Positions 11,303-21,375 of a stretch of DNA of 64,000 bases are shown here, one piece after another; the stretch's first letter is position 1, and every line of letters starts with the position of its first letter. The DNA comes from Choristoneura fumiferana (Eukaryota; Arthropoda; Insecta; Lepidoptera; Tortricidae). The position numbers were made by a program, and so were the translations under genes. The notes below the pieces were generated by a model. It did not search any database. It saw nothing but the letters and a program-made list of their open reading frames with translations, and had not been told where the DNA came from. The stretch spans positions 926,937 to 990,936 of the forward strand of contig NC_133477.1 in assembly GCF_025370935.1 (NCBI RefSeq), read 5' to 3'.

Positions 11303-11491
11303 CGGCGGTGCGTCCTTGGCTGGCGGCGCGTGCTGCCCCCGCGCGACGAGCGGCTCGGCGAGCAGCGCGGGCGCGCACAGCGGGCGCAGCCGCAGGGCCG
11401 CGGCGCCGTACACCGGGGCGCCCGAGGCGTCGTAGCAGAACCCCACGTAGTTGAATGCGTTCGCGCGCAGCCCGAAGATCATGTCCATGAT
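11303..11491 (-). CDS. gig: gig exon 10
   Basis: This exon has 63 codons. It begins IMDMIFGLRANAFNYVGF, equivalent to human [22 protein letters not shown], and runs into a proline/alanine-rich linker. The acceptor is TCTCAG. The donor GTACC after APP is an inference: the frame stays open past it, so the exon's 3' end could lie slightly further on. Confidence 0.8.
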
Positions 11492-11725
11492 CTGAGAAAG
11501 ACCACGACATCACCAAACTAAATTATAATAACAGGTGACGCTTCCACACAATGCTCCGAGATGGGCAATTATAAACATCTGATAGGTGGAATATTGCTAG
11601 AAGGCGTCACTATCGTCAGGTTCGTGTGACGTTTTGCTTGAAATTGAGTCATTGAGTTATTCAACCAAAACCCAAAAGTGACGCAAATCAAAAGGACCTC
11701 ACGCACGATTTTAGCGCCAACTAAC

Positions 11726-11959
11726 CTTGAGGCGGCAGGGCGCGAGGCGCGACAGCAGCGCGTGCGGCGGGTGGCGGTAGGCCTGGTCCAGGTGATCCAG
11801 CAGCACGAGGCAGGCGCGTGCGGCGTGCGCAGCCGGCGTGTGCAGCAGCTTGGCGTGGAACAGATCCAGCAACCCGCCCACCGCCAGGCTCACGTCCGTC
11901 AGCTCCGGCTCCGCCTCGCCCTCCGCCGGCTCCTCCGTCTCAAACGGACGGTTCATTAT
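11726..11959 (-). CDS. gig: gig exon 9
   Basis: This exon has 78 codons, phase 0 to 0. It opens with an acidic linker (ETEEPAEGEAEPE), as human tuberin does with PPPELEERD. It then reads VGGLLDLFHAKLLHTPAAHA, matching [20 protein letters not shown]. The acceptor is TTTCAG and the donor GTTAGT. The acceptor lies about 14 bp from the edge of a 677-bp inverted-repeat element. Confidence 0.92.
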
Positions 11960-11973
11960 CTGAAAAATAATTA

Positions 11974-12650
11974 CAGCCTTATTCATAAAAAGTTAGAGCC
12001 TCCTTGAAGGCTCCTTGAAGGCCCGATGCTAAAAAACATGATTCATAAACGTCTGTTAGCGCTAATCAGTTGATCAAGGCTCTGCTAAAGTTAGAGGACC
12101 GTAGACCCTCCTTTATCTCTCTGCTAAGTCACAAAATGGCCGCCACAAGGTTGAACAGCTGATTTTGACTAGAGCAAAAAACCATAGGTACCGAAGATAT
12201 TTATAGTGAAGGCAGGGCTACGCAGATTTAAAAAAAAAACAGGAAAATTTATTTTCAGGAATTTGTAATTAAAAATCCTCTAAATTAGCAACAATAAATA
12301 TGAAAATAAAATAAGGATGATTAACATAATTATGGCTTTTTGCACAACATAAACATGCGGATCGGAAATGGCGGGAAAACAAACATCTCGCTTTTTATTT
12401 TTTTCCTGGTAATTTGCTGTCACTGCTGTCAATTTTTTTTTTAAATTATCGATTAGGCCATTTTTGTCTTTGATTTGTCAAGGTGGCCAACATAACGCGT
12501 CTAATCCGTCTATCAGCAGCTCAACAACTAGCAGACTGCTAGCAAGCGTTTATGAATCATACTTCTTGATAACCGTCTAACAAGCTTAATCAGTCTGCTA
12601 AGTAACAGACCGATCAAACCTCAATTAAGGATTTTTTATGAATAAGGCTG
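11974..12650. mobile_element. Inverted-repeat element, 677 bp, TTA target duplication
   Basis: Termini CAGCCTTATTCATAAAAA and their complement at 12633-12650 are flanked by TTA on both sides (11971-11973, 12651-12653). A 3-bp TTA/TWA duplication suggests the PIF/Harbinger superfamily. There is no coding region. It fills most of gig intron 8. Confidence 0.78.
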
Positions 12651-12665
12651 TTAGTCTTTATTCAT

Positions 12666-12760
12666 CCTGGTCACGGCACCGACTGTAACCGCGCGATATC
12701 CTGGTCACGGCACCAACTATAACCGTACGAAATTCTGATCACGGCACCAACCGTAACCGA
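12666..12760. repeat. 34-bp tandem repeat, three copies
   Basis: Units start at 12666, 12700 and 12734, each with CTGGTCACGGCACCAACT or a close variant and then TAACCG. The array ends about 5 bp before the exon 8 donor. Confidence 0.88.
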
Positions 12761-12765
12761 CGTAC

Positions 12766-12934
12766 CTTCTCGAGCAGATCTATGAGGTCAGTGACGGCGT
12801 CGCCGGTGCAGAGCACGGCCAGCGAAGACAGCGCGCGCGCGGCGGCAGCCCGCATAGTGCCGTCCGCGTCGCTCGCGCACATGCTCAGCAGCGGCACCGC
12901 CACGCCCGCCATCACTTCTTCTTCGTACACGAAA
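12766..12934 (-). CDS. gig: gig exon 8
   Basis: One base plus 56 codons. Joined to exon 7 it gives the HRFVYEEEV junction, matching human NRQFYEEEL. It continues through MRAAAARALSSLAVLC to LIDLLEK, matching human VRKLATQLLVDLAEGC...LLDIIEK. The acceptor is TGTGCAG and the donor GTACG. The donor lies a few bases from a three-copy 34-bp tandem repeat in the intron. Confidence 0.92.
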
Positions 12935-13202
12935 CTGCACACAACACACTGTTATACGAGGTGTTTTTAAATTATTTATTTATTTATTTTCGGAGAACCA
13001 ACAGCTTTAATTTACAGAGTAAATTTCGGGATATCTTACTTCCTAGTCGGGTCAATTCGACTGAATTCTTTTATTATTTTTCGGGAGTTCGTAATCTCTT
13101 AAGGCCGGGGTTAAATTTTAGCATCAAGAACAAGTTAGCGACAAGTCGGCAAGTTAGCGAAAGGCAGAGGGGGGTGCGGGGTGCGGGGTGTGGAGCACCG
13201 AC

Positions 13203-13659
13203 CGGTGTCGCTTGACGAGCGCGAGCAGCTGCGCGAGCGCGTGCAGGCGCACGGCGGGGCGCGAGTCGCGGCGCACGAAGCGGTCCGCCAGCGCCTGCGC
13301 CGCCGCCCAGCCGGCGCGGCCCGGCCCAGCGTGGCCGCGCGCCACGTGATGACGCGCAGCGCGGACGCCTCGGGGCGGTCCTGCGCGGCGTCCTCGAGCA
13401 GGGCGAGCAGCGCGTCCACGTCCCCGCCGTAGTGGCCGGCCTCGTGCAGCAGCTCCAGGCTGGCGAGCACCGCGTGCAGGCGCGCGCGCAGCAGCTCGTT
13501 GCGCGGCACGAGGGCGCGCTCCTGCGCGGTGGCGCGCGCCAGCAGCCGCAGCACCAGGTCCCAGGCGGCCGCCAGCGCGTCCGTCGGCGCGCGCGCCACC
13601 AGCCCCTGCAGCGCCTGCACCACCTCGTACGTCACCACCGGCTGCTCCGCGTTCACCGC
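13203..13659 (-). CDS. gig: gig exon 7 (with 1-nt frame disruption)
   Basis: The exon encodes VVTYEVVQALQGLV, then a long Ala/Leu/Arg-rich helical stretch, RPEASALRVITWRAATLGRA, and after a frame change GWAAAQALADRFVRRDSR and LALVKRHR. Human tuberin has RPESSLLNLISYRAQS...GWIQNLQALMERFFRSESR here. The exon is 457 nt, whereas the flanking phases need 458. One base therefore appears to be missing at about 13308-13325, inside a run of G and C. A sequencing or consensus indel is likelier than a null allele because both halves are well conserved. Acceptor GCTTAG; donor GTCGGT, phase 2. Confidence 0.88.
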
Positions 13660-13958
13660 CTAAGCACCACATCAACGTTAAGGGAGCCACCAAACATTCA
13701 GACCGGTTACGCAAACGAGTCCCGACATTTTTTATTTTATTCGACTGGATGGCAAACGAGCAAGTGGGTCTCCTGATGGTAAAAGATCACCACCGCTCAT
13801 AAACATCTGCAACACATTTGTATTAAATACCGAATGTTTGTTTTATGGCGATAAATAAATGTATTTTCTTTCTTTCTTTGAATACGGCGCCCATATTGGG
13901 GCTAATTTACATAATGGAATGCATAATAAGACCGCTGTACATGTTGCCCCCCCCTCAC

Positions 13959-14162
13959 CTGCAGCAGCGCCGGCAGCACGGCCAGCAGGCTGACGCGCAG
14001 CGTGGTGACGCGGCGCGGCCCCCACAGCGCCATGTTGATGTAGAACACGGCGCCGCGCATGGTGCCGGCGTCCTCCACCACGCCCCCCTCCCCCCGCAGC
14101 AGCAGCACCAGCTCCTGCAGCGCCGCGTGCCCGATGTCGGCGCCCAGCACGCACCGCATTAG
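13959..14162 (-). CDS. gig: gig exon 6
   Basis: This exon has 68 codons, phase 0 at both ends. It reads LMRCVLGADIGHAALQEL and MRGAVFYINMALWGPRRV, matching human LMRNLLGTHLGHSAIYNM and LRGAVFFVGMALWGAHRL. The acceptor is TTGTCAG and the donor GTGAGG. This is one of the best-conserved segments of the gene in this window. Confidence 0.93.
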
Positions 14163-14435
14163 CTGACAACGGCAATACAGACTTGCATTATTAACACCCT
14201 TTTGGAAAAAATATATCATCGGAGATGGTCGGTGTTCGGTAACTATCGACATGACTTAATTTGAATTTTAGCCTTTTTCAAATATTTGACATTAGTACAG
14301 TCAAAATCATAAGTATCTTTACACTTTAGTACCTTGTCACTGCAGTGGCGCAGGCTTCATACAACTCGATTCCCACCGGCTTGCCTAAATCGCCCTTGTT
14401 GCTGCGCAGCCAAACTCGTTCAATTTATATACAAA

Positions 14436-15318
14436 CACGAGCGTGGGCAGCGCGGCGCGGGCAGCAGCGAGCACGCGGTCTATTGTATAATGTGTCGGGC
14501 ACCTTCCAGCTGGGCTGGCAGTGCTGGTCCAGGTTGGCAGCCCGGCACAGCGCGCGCACGAGCGTGGGCAGCGCGGCGCGGGCAGCAGCGAGCACGCGGT
14601 CTATTGTATAATGTGTCGGGCACCTTCCAGCTGGGCTGGCAGTGCTGGTCCAGGTTGGCAGCCCGGCACAGCGCGCGCACGAGCGTGGGCAGCGCGGCGC
14701 GGGCAGCAGCGAGCACGCGGTCTATTGTATAATGTGTCGGGCACCTTCCAGCTGGGCTGGCAGTGCTGGTCCAGGTTGGCAGCCCGGCACAGCGCGCGCA
14801 CGAGCGTGGGCAGCGCGGCGCGGGCAGCAGCGAGCACGCGGTCTATTGTATAATGTGTCGGGCACCTTCCAGCTGGGCTGGCAGTGCTGGTCCAGGTTGG
14901 CAGCCCGGCACAGCGCGCGCACGAGCGTGGGCAGCGCGGCGCGGGCAGCAGCGAGCACGCGGTCTATTGTATAATGTGTCGGGCACCTTCCAGCTGGGCT
15001 GGCAGTGCTGGTCCAGGTTGGCAGCCCGGCACAGCGCGCGCACGAGCGTGGGCAGCGCGGCGCGGGCAGCAGCGAGCACGCGGTCTATTGTATAATGTGT
15101 CGGGCACCTTCCAGCTGGGCTGGCAGTGCTGGTCCAGGTTGGCAGCCCGGCACAGCGCGCGCACGAGCGTGGGCAGCGCGGGCGCGGCAGCAGCGAGCAC
15201 GCGGTCTATTGTATAATGTGTCGGGCACCTTCCAGCTGGGCTGGCAGTGCTGGTCCAGGTTGGCAGCCCGGCACAGCGCGCGCACGAGCGTGGGCAGCGC
15301 GGCGCGCGGCAGCAGCGA
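14436..15318. repeat. 121-bp tandem array, 7 full units plus part
   Basis: Nearly perfect direct repeats begin at 14436, 14557, 14678, 14799, 14920, 15041, 15162 and 15283; the last unit is partial and merges into exon 5. Each unit carries, on the minus strand, the end of gig exon 5 (from about LPTLVRAL to PSWK), the donor GTGCCC and about 40 bp of intron. Donors recur at 14503, 14624, 14745, 14866, 14987, 15108 and 15229. The unit starting at 15162 has a small rearrangement in its G/C run. The near identity points to recent expansion. As 121 is not a multiple of three, using the next donor would shift the frame, and read-through meets a stop at about 15085. Confidence 0.97.
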
Positions 15319-15403
15319 GTAGGCGGCCACAGCCTCCAGCAGCGCCAGCGCGGCCCCCACGGCGCCGCTCTCCGCGCAGTACGTGCACAGGTGGCACGCG
15401 AAA
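15229..15403 (-). CDS. gig: gig exon 5
   Basis: One base plus 58 codons encode FACHLCTYCAESGAVGAALA through LPTLVRALCRAANLD to QPSWK. Human tuberin has ICLLCVRTA...[23 protein letters not shown] at this point. The acceptor is TGCGCAG and the donor after WK is GTGCCC. The 3' half of the exon with its donor is the unit of the 121-bp tandem array that continues downstream, so six more copies of this donor follow in the intron. Confidence 0.9.
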
Positions 15404-15455
15404 CTGCGCACACGCACACCACTCCGTTAGACCACCGAGCCGGACTCGCCCGGTT

Positions 15456-15675
15456 AAACCCACTGACAACGGTGGCGGCGCGGACGCGGTACCGGTTGTA
15501 ATATTGGTGCTAACATGAAACAGTCCGCATAGATTACCGCGCTACGCTTATTTTCCGCGCCACGCTTATTTCCCGAGCGGTATTCTACGCGGACTCTTTC
15601 ATGTTAGCTCAAATATTACAACCGGTACCGCCTCCGCGCCGCGCCGCACCGCTCCGCCACCTGTCAGTTGGGTTT
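15456..15675. mobile_element. Palindromic MITE, about 220 bp
   Basis: Arms of about 80 bp contain GCGGTACCGGTTGTAATATT on the left and its near complement on the right, with GCTAACATGAAA inside each arm and ends AAACCC / GGGTTT. In gig intron 4, about 50 bp from exon 5. Confidence 0.82.
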
Positions 15676-15742
15676 CAAGCTTTAGACTGCCCATTCACTG
15701 GAGCAGACGAAGTCTCTAGCCTCGCTTCGCTCCAACCTTAGA

Positions 15743-15923
15743 CTGCGGCTCCACTGAAGCGGAGACGAGTGGAGCGGAGAGGAGACGCGTAGGTAAAGAT
15801 CGACCAATCATATTAGTTGAATCCACATCTCGTCTCCGCCTTTTATCATCAGACGTGTAGGGATTGGTCGATTCCTGCACGTCTCCTCTCCGCTCGCTCG
15901 TCTCCGCCTCAGTGGAGCCGCAG
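15743..15923. mobile_element. Palindromic MITE, GC-rich arms
   Basis: CTGCGGCTCCACTGAAGCGG on the left pairs with the complement of the right end. Arms of about 45 bp are rich in CGGAGACGAG and GGAGAGGAGACG. The inner segment also pairs in part (GATCGACCAATC with GATTGGTCGATT). Confidence 0.85.
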
Positions 15924-16149
15924 CTTCAATGTCACAGAGTACAAATGGAATATCGACAACTCAAAATTATCCGTCTGATCAGAACAATGCCGATTTGAAA
16001 TACGTCAACTATGAGAACTGTCATACTGAATATCGATAAAAATGGAATATTGTCTCACGTTAAAATTTAAAATTTGATGAATGTCGTCAGAAATTATGTA
16101 TGACCATTAAAATTTGTATTAACTAACTAAATCCAGAGAAATTCTCTTC

Positions 16150-16950
16150 TCTCTTCTCTTCTTCTTAGCATATATTTGTCCGCTGCTGGACATATGCCCG
16201 TTCCATGGATTTCCATGTTGACCTAGATGCGGCAAATCTGGTCAAGGTTGGTCCCGCTGTCTTACGGATATCATCCGCCCATCTAGCTGGTGGTCTTCCT
16301 ACGTTTCGGCTTCCAGTTCGGGGTCTCCAGTGTAGCGTTTTCTGGCTCCATCTATCATCCCCCGCGCGACAGACGTGATCAGCACATTGCCATTTAAGTT
16401 GTGCCACTTTCCTACCGATGTCGTTAACTTTGGTTCGTTGGCGAATGTGCTCGTTGTAGTGTTGTGAAAAACGCTCATTACGAGGCTTAAAGACTCGAAC
16501 CCTAAGGACTCTCGAGGCTTAACGACTCAAAGGCCGCAAAGACGGTTTGTTGCTCCATACGCGTATAACAAGCCAATTTAACTGTCAAATATAGTCGAGT
16601 CTTTAAGACTCTGAAGTCTTAATCTGTCATCTCCCAGGATAACAGGATCAAAGGAATTTGGGCACAAATTTGTGCCTCTGGGAGAGGACAGGTTAAGAGC
16701 TCGAATCTTTAAGCCTTGAAAATGAGCGTTATCCACAACTCTAGCTCGTTCCTTATCTTGTCCCGCAGTCTTATCTTGTGCGCTACCTTGAGACGGTGCA
16801 TCATCCCTACGGTAAGCGTCCACGCCTCGCAAGCGTCCGTCATCACCGGCACGCATTGGTCGTACACGCTTGTTTTTAGTGTTTGTGGTATCTTAGACCT
16901 GAACACGTCGTCAAGCTTGCCAAAAGCTCCCCATCCGAGCTGTATGCGTC
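16150..16950 (-). mobile_element. 3' fragment of RTE-type LINE, interrupted
   Basis: Minus-strand translation gives KSKIPQTLKTSVYDQCVPVM and a degenerate form of the LRDRIRNEEIRQRT box (16906-16709). After an insertion it gives QLKWQCADHV, WRPRTGSRNVGRPPARWADD and AYVQQ (16407-16165). This is the C-terminal end of reverse transcriptase-endonuclease proteins of lepidopteran RTE LINEs. It is 5'-truncated and split by the MITE at 16457-16743. Located in gig intron 4. Confidence 0.8.
16457..16743. mobile_element. hAT-type MITE nested in the LINE
   Basis: 287 bp with imperfect terminal inverted repeats starting TAGTGTTGTG / TAGAGTTGTG and running about 40 bp. Flanks GCTCGTTG (16449-16456) and GCTCGTTC (16744-16751) form an 8-bp target duplication with one mismatch. 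Removing it rejoins the two LINE halves. It has no coding capacity. Confidence 0.85.
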
Positions 16951-18063
16951 TATCAATTTTGCAGAAAAATTACCATTTGTAAATATGTTTCAACTGAAAT
17001 AACGTTTTGGTCATAATCCAGACCACATTCACTTATTTCGTATTTAATTGTGCCCCTAAATCATCAGAATCATTATAGACAAAAATCAATTCCGCGCCAA
17101 ATTTATTTGCATGGAAAGAAATTGATTCTTAATATTGTTCAGCACGATTACATTTCGACAAAATTCCAAAGTGAATCTTATGATATTAATTTGGTCGAAA
17201 ATTTAAAATCAATTCATGTTGACGATTTCCCATTGTACTGAATGTTAGTACAGTCAAGTGTAAAAATATGAAGGAACTTATTCAAAGTTTCAAAAATAAG
17301 TACCACAGAATCTTATTCCGATTTTTGAGTGGTTCGAATAGATACTTATTTTTGCACTTGACTACTTCGGACCAGAGTCAAACTATAAGGTGGAAATTTA
17401 AAACGCCTATTGGAAGCAAAGTAGTTTAAATGCTGAAGATTGGATTTACTCGCAGGGTTTACTAAAATGATCTTCTTGTTTTCGTTATTAAAAAAAATGC
17501 TTTTAAAAATACACTTGAGACAACCAAAATACAAAAAAAAAACACGTCCCATACCTTTACAGCATAATATCGATTAACATTAAGGCCGTGTATACATATT
17601 TTTGTAACTTTGGCCGTGTCGATATCTTTGCCCTTGACTGTATAATCACTTTAAAAATAAATAATTAAATTAAAATAAAATAAATATTTAAGGGGGGCTC
17701 CCATACAACAAACTTGTTTTTTTTCTTATGTCTAATTTTGTATAGATAATGGTACGTAGCCCTTTGTGCGCGAGTCCGACTCGCACTTGGCTAGTTTTTT
17801 TAAATCATTTTTTGACCCATGGCATTTCAAATAGAGGATCGTGGATTCAAATCCGGCTCGCTCCTCTTAGTTATTCGAAATTTATGCACGAAATTACATT
17901 TGAAATTTGCCATAAGCCTTACTTACGGTGAAGGAAACATCGTGAGGAAACTGCACAACCCTGCAAGTTCTTAATCCGCACCGCACTGGCCCTGCGTGGG
18001 AGTATAGTTCTCATTCGCCTGTGCCCAACAACGGGAATATGGATGAAGTAGATGCGGGCTCAC

Positions 18064-18242
18064 TTGACGATGCCGTGCACGATGTCTTCGTCGAGGTAGG
18101 TGGCGTTGAACTTGACGACGTTGATGACGAGCGCCAGCAGGTCCGTGAGGGGGCCGGTGCCCCCCGCGCCCCCCGCCGCGCCCCCCGTCGCGCCTCCCGC
18201 CGCCTCCACGCTGCTCAGGTACTCCAGGAGGAACGCCCCGAT
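18064..18242 (-). CDS. gig: gig exon 4
   Basis: The exon has 59 codons plus two bases. It starts IGAFLLEYL, like human LADFVLQWM. It continues with a 20-residue Gly/Ala-rich insertion absent from human tuberin, then LLALVINVVKFNATYLDEDI, matching LLVLVNLVKFNSCYLDEYI. The donor is GTGAGC and the exon ends in phase 2. The Gly/Ala insertion is coded by repetitive GC-rich triplets and probably varies in length. Confidence 0.9.
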
Positions 18243-18347
18243 CTACAAACCACTACGGTTAGCGCACCTAGCCTATTCTAGACGACCTGTTTTAACCCTT
18301 TTCCAGGCACAGTGCATATAGCAATCACATAAATGTACACAATAAAT

Positions 18348-18493
18348 CTGTGGTGTTAAAGAAAAAGGAGATGAGTCAAAAAAATGAAAAATGAGATTTT
18401 TGCACTCATTGGTTCAAAACACTATTATGTGTCACGGCAATTAGGAGAAGAGTAATTTTTTTTGACTCATCTCCTTTTTCCTTAACACCACAG
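18348..18493. mobile_element. 146-bp MITE with 38-bp inverted repeats
   Basis: CTGTGGTGTTAAAGAAAAAG on the left and its complement on the right extend to about 38 bp with one or two differences. AAAT flanks both ends, a possible target duplication. In gig intron 3. Confidence 0.85.
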
Positions 18494-18792
18494 AAATATT
18501 CGACTTTGCTAAATTAACAATAAGGTAAAATCAATTGAAGTCGTTAAAATATTATGAATTATTAAATTAATCCATCAAAAAAGCTGATAAAAAACAACTA
18601 AACCTAGCTTGCTTATTACTTATACTACAAACTTATACTTCACATGGGATCGAAATAAATGCATGAAAAATGTTGCAATATCCAACCGCTAACTGATCAT
18701 CATCCATTTGTTAGTTGTTCACCTCAAAAGCATAAATTCCTTGTAGCGATGCACCGAATCGCATTTCACATCGATAAAAAAAAAATGCTTTA

Positions 18793-19002
18793 CAGTACGA
18801 TTACTTGGAGTTAACACTTGACAGATGGGCGCGCCTTCAGTCAATTTTCAACTTTGAGGTCATACACATAAAATCGTTTTTACATAATCTGTAAACGTGG
18901 GTAGCGGTATACTAAAAATGGCTTTATTTGTATGACGTCAAAGTTGAAAATTGACTGAAGGCACGCCGATCTGTCAAGTGTTAACTCGAATTAATCAAAC
19001 TG
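18793..19002. mobile_element. Tc1/mariner-type MITE, TA target
   Basis: CAGT...ACTG ends are flanked by TA on both sides (18791-18792, 19003-19004). Inverted arms of about 80 bp share GTTAACACTTGACAGAT and TTCAGTCAATTTTCAACTTT. It has no transposase. Confidence 0.82.
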
Positions 19003-19199
19003 TATTTCATTCCACACAATCAATGGGTAGGGTGACAAATGGAGAGGCCTCCCAGTAGGCGTTTTGCACCTGTGTTGGGACTTGGGAGGACTCGCTCTTC
19101 CTTTAATGGCGTAGACTAAAAATAAATAATCGTATTGTTATCATAGCGTTGTGTCACAATCGTTTATTTTTTTACTTGCTATAAATTTTAGTCACATAA

Positions 19200-19577
19200 G
19201 GCACTTGTCTCACCGCCGGCGAGGAAACGATTGGCTATCGACTATTTTCTCGCTCAAGAAACGAACAAAAGATATAAGATCCTGTGTGAGTAAAAGAGAC
19301 ACATATATTAATAGTTGATCGCTGGCGATTCACACTGCCGGCGAGAACTCGCTCTTACATCATTTGTCGCAGCGACAAGAGCTAATACTCGCTGAGCTAT
19401 AAAACTAGCTCAGCTATACTCGCTCAGCGCTGTTAGCTTGGCGGCCGCCCGGCTCGAGCGAGTAGAGCGAGTAATCGCCCGTCGTGCTCGAACACTCGCT
19501 TTTCACTGCTCGCCCACTCGTTTCTAGTTACTCGCTCTGCGCGCTTCTCGCTCATCGTCGGCAGTGGGACAAGTGCC
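19200..19577. mobile_element. Harbinger-type MITE, TAA target
   Basis: Termini GGCACTTGTCTCACCGCCGG and the near complement CCGACGATGAG-side end (GACAAGTGCC) are flanked by TAA at 19197-19199 and 19578-19580. The interior is rich in ACTCGCT/GAGCGAG words that let it fold on itself. Confidence 0.75.
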
Positions 19578-20202
19578 TAATTAGAGTCCCAAACAAACAT
19601 CGGTCGCGGCGAAACGCGTCTACGGTAAAATACTACACGAAAAATGAGAAACTACAAATGAATTATACTAATGTAAAAAGCTACGCGAAAAATTGCGTCA
19701 AATACAAGACTATTGAAATTTTATTAGTCCGAGGTGAAATGCGATTCGCGAAACGCTACAAAGAATTAAGGCTTTTGAGGTAAAGAAGTAACAAATATCA
19801 TCGTCCTAGGAAACCAGACCCATACCTAGAACATAAATGAAGACCAAGACGTAATTTTCAAAAATTCCCATGGGAATTTAGTAAAAAAACTCAGGACTCC
19901 AATCCAACAGTTGGACCTAGTGCCGACTTCTTCGGTATTTATTACATTAAACTGATTAAACATTCAGTATGAACTTCACAGTCAAGAAAAACACCCTGAG
20001 AAAAAAATCTACGGTGTACGTGTAGTTGCAATCCGTCATGGGCCCGCGTGGGATCTACGGCTCAAGGCCTCTCATTCAGGAGGGGTTCTGTCGTGGGACG
20101 TATGTAGGGCGATCAGTGGCGTGCATTGGATCAAAGCCCGGGCAGGCAGCGCTAGCTCGAAGCACGGTAGGGAGCTCAAGGCGCTGCCTACCCTGGAATA
20201 CG

Positions 20203-20470
20203 GTATTTGACTATATTGTATGTTTTATAAATTAAAACGACACAATGCCTGTTATCGAATAGAAAAACAATTTTTAAGCTACCTTTACAAATAACAAAGT
20301 TATAAAGGTTTGAAATTCAAGATTAGACAGAGAAAGACGTCACACGCCAGTATCGTCATACTTGCTGCATAGAGAAAAGCGTCTGAGAAAGAGACCGGTA
20401 TATAGATTTTTCAAAAAATCACTATAAATTCAATTTTCAACTGATTTAAATTTTCTCTTCGTTAATCTGT
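20203..20470 (+). repeat. Dispersed repeat shared with 31500-31760
   Basis: CACAATGCCTGTTATCGAAT and AACAAAGTTATAAAGGTTTG occur here, at about 31540-31620 and at about 45360-45440 (the last is part of the block duplication). The copy at 31500 is outside the duplicated block and more diverged. Confidence 0.8.
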
Positions 20471-21022
20471 ATATCTATATTTTCATAATAATATTAAGAT
20501 GTGGCAAAATGAGGAGTTGTCAAATACCGTAGTCGTATTTTATTTATTTTCCAAAAATATTTACACACTAACAATATTTTGCGAGATACGAAGGGTTTTT
20601 GTTGAAAACATAGAAAACAAAATTTTGGGTTTAAGCAACAATATAGGCCTCTCAGGATCACTGAGAGCAATCAGAATCAGTATTACCATCACATCCACAT
20701 CTTGAGATACTATTGTTGATAAGTGATTTTTAGACTGTTCTATGTTTCCAACAGAAAACCCTTTATATCTCGCAAAATGTTGATCCTATAAGTACGGGTA
20801 TGGTCTCGTTCAATTCAGCGCAAAAAATAAATAGAAAAAACACCTCACTCGCCTAGTTTGTAAAATTCTCATTTTTTAAGCGTTGCCCCCTACCCATACC
20901 CCCTGGGAGGGACTCAGCAGATCCTCATCTCTAGTGCTAAAATAAAGTTATAAACAAAGTATCATTGATGTACATATTTTGCCGCCAACACATCCTATTT
21001 ATCCTGTGGTGTAAAGACATAC

Positions 21023-21277
21023 CTCTTCCTCGAAGCAGTCGATGTTCCTGCCGGCGTTAGTGAGCGTGTGCAGCAGCCGGAAGCGGTGCGGCGCGTCCTC
21101 GGGGGGGCTGCGCGCGTGCGTGTCGCGCAGGAACCGGAAGTAGATCGTGCGCATCACGCCGCACTCCGCCTGGCCCTCCGCCAGGCAGCACAGGAACGCC
21201 AGCGCCGCGTGACGGCTCTCCGCGCTCCCGTCCTCCAGGAGGTCCCGCGTCCATGTCCACAGCTTCTCCACGCCGCC
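21023..21277 (-). CDS. gig: gig exon 3 (copy A, in frame)
   Basis: These 255 nt make 85 codons from phase 0 to phase 0, so this copy joins exon 2 to exon 4 correctly. The product includes ESRHAALAFLCCLAEGQ and HRFRLLHTLTNAGRN, matching human EARHAVLALLKAIVQGQ and ERLEVFKALTDNGRH. The acceptor is CTCCAG and the donor GTATGT. A second, 254-nt copy lies at 46150-46403. Splicing both in would break the frame. Confidence 0.9.
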
Positions 21278-21328
21278 CTGGAGTCATTGTGGGACACTTT
21301 TATTTGCATGTGTATTCGATTGGTGTTT

Positions 21329-21375
<47 letters not shown>

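Larger units (their letters stand above)
15924..18063. other. gig intron 4, outside the LINE
   Basis: Apart from the LINE/MITE composite at 16150-16950, this AT-rich stretch holds an AGGGTTCC-type fragment (17690-17800) and a dispersed repeat (17920-18045) that abuts the exon 4 donor. Nothing else recognised. Confidence 0.55.

Noticed and set aside
14334..15518. Repeated plus-strand 110-codon frames in the 121-bp array
   Set aside because: They are the antisense of gig exon 5 copies and exist only because the unit lacks stops.
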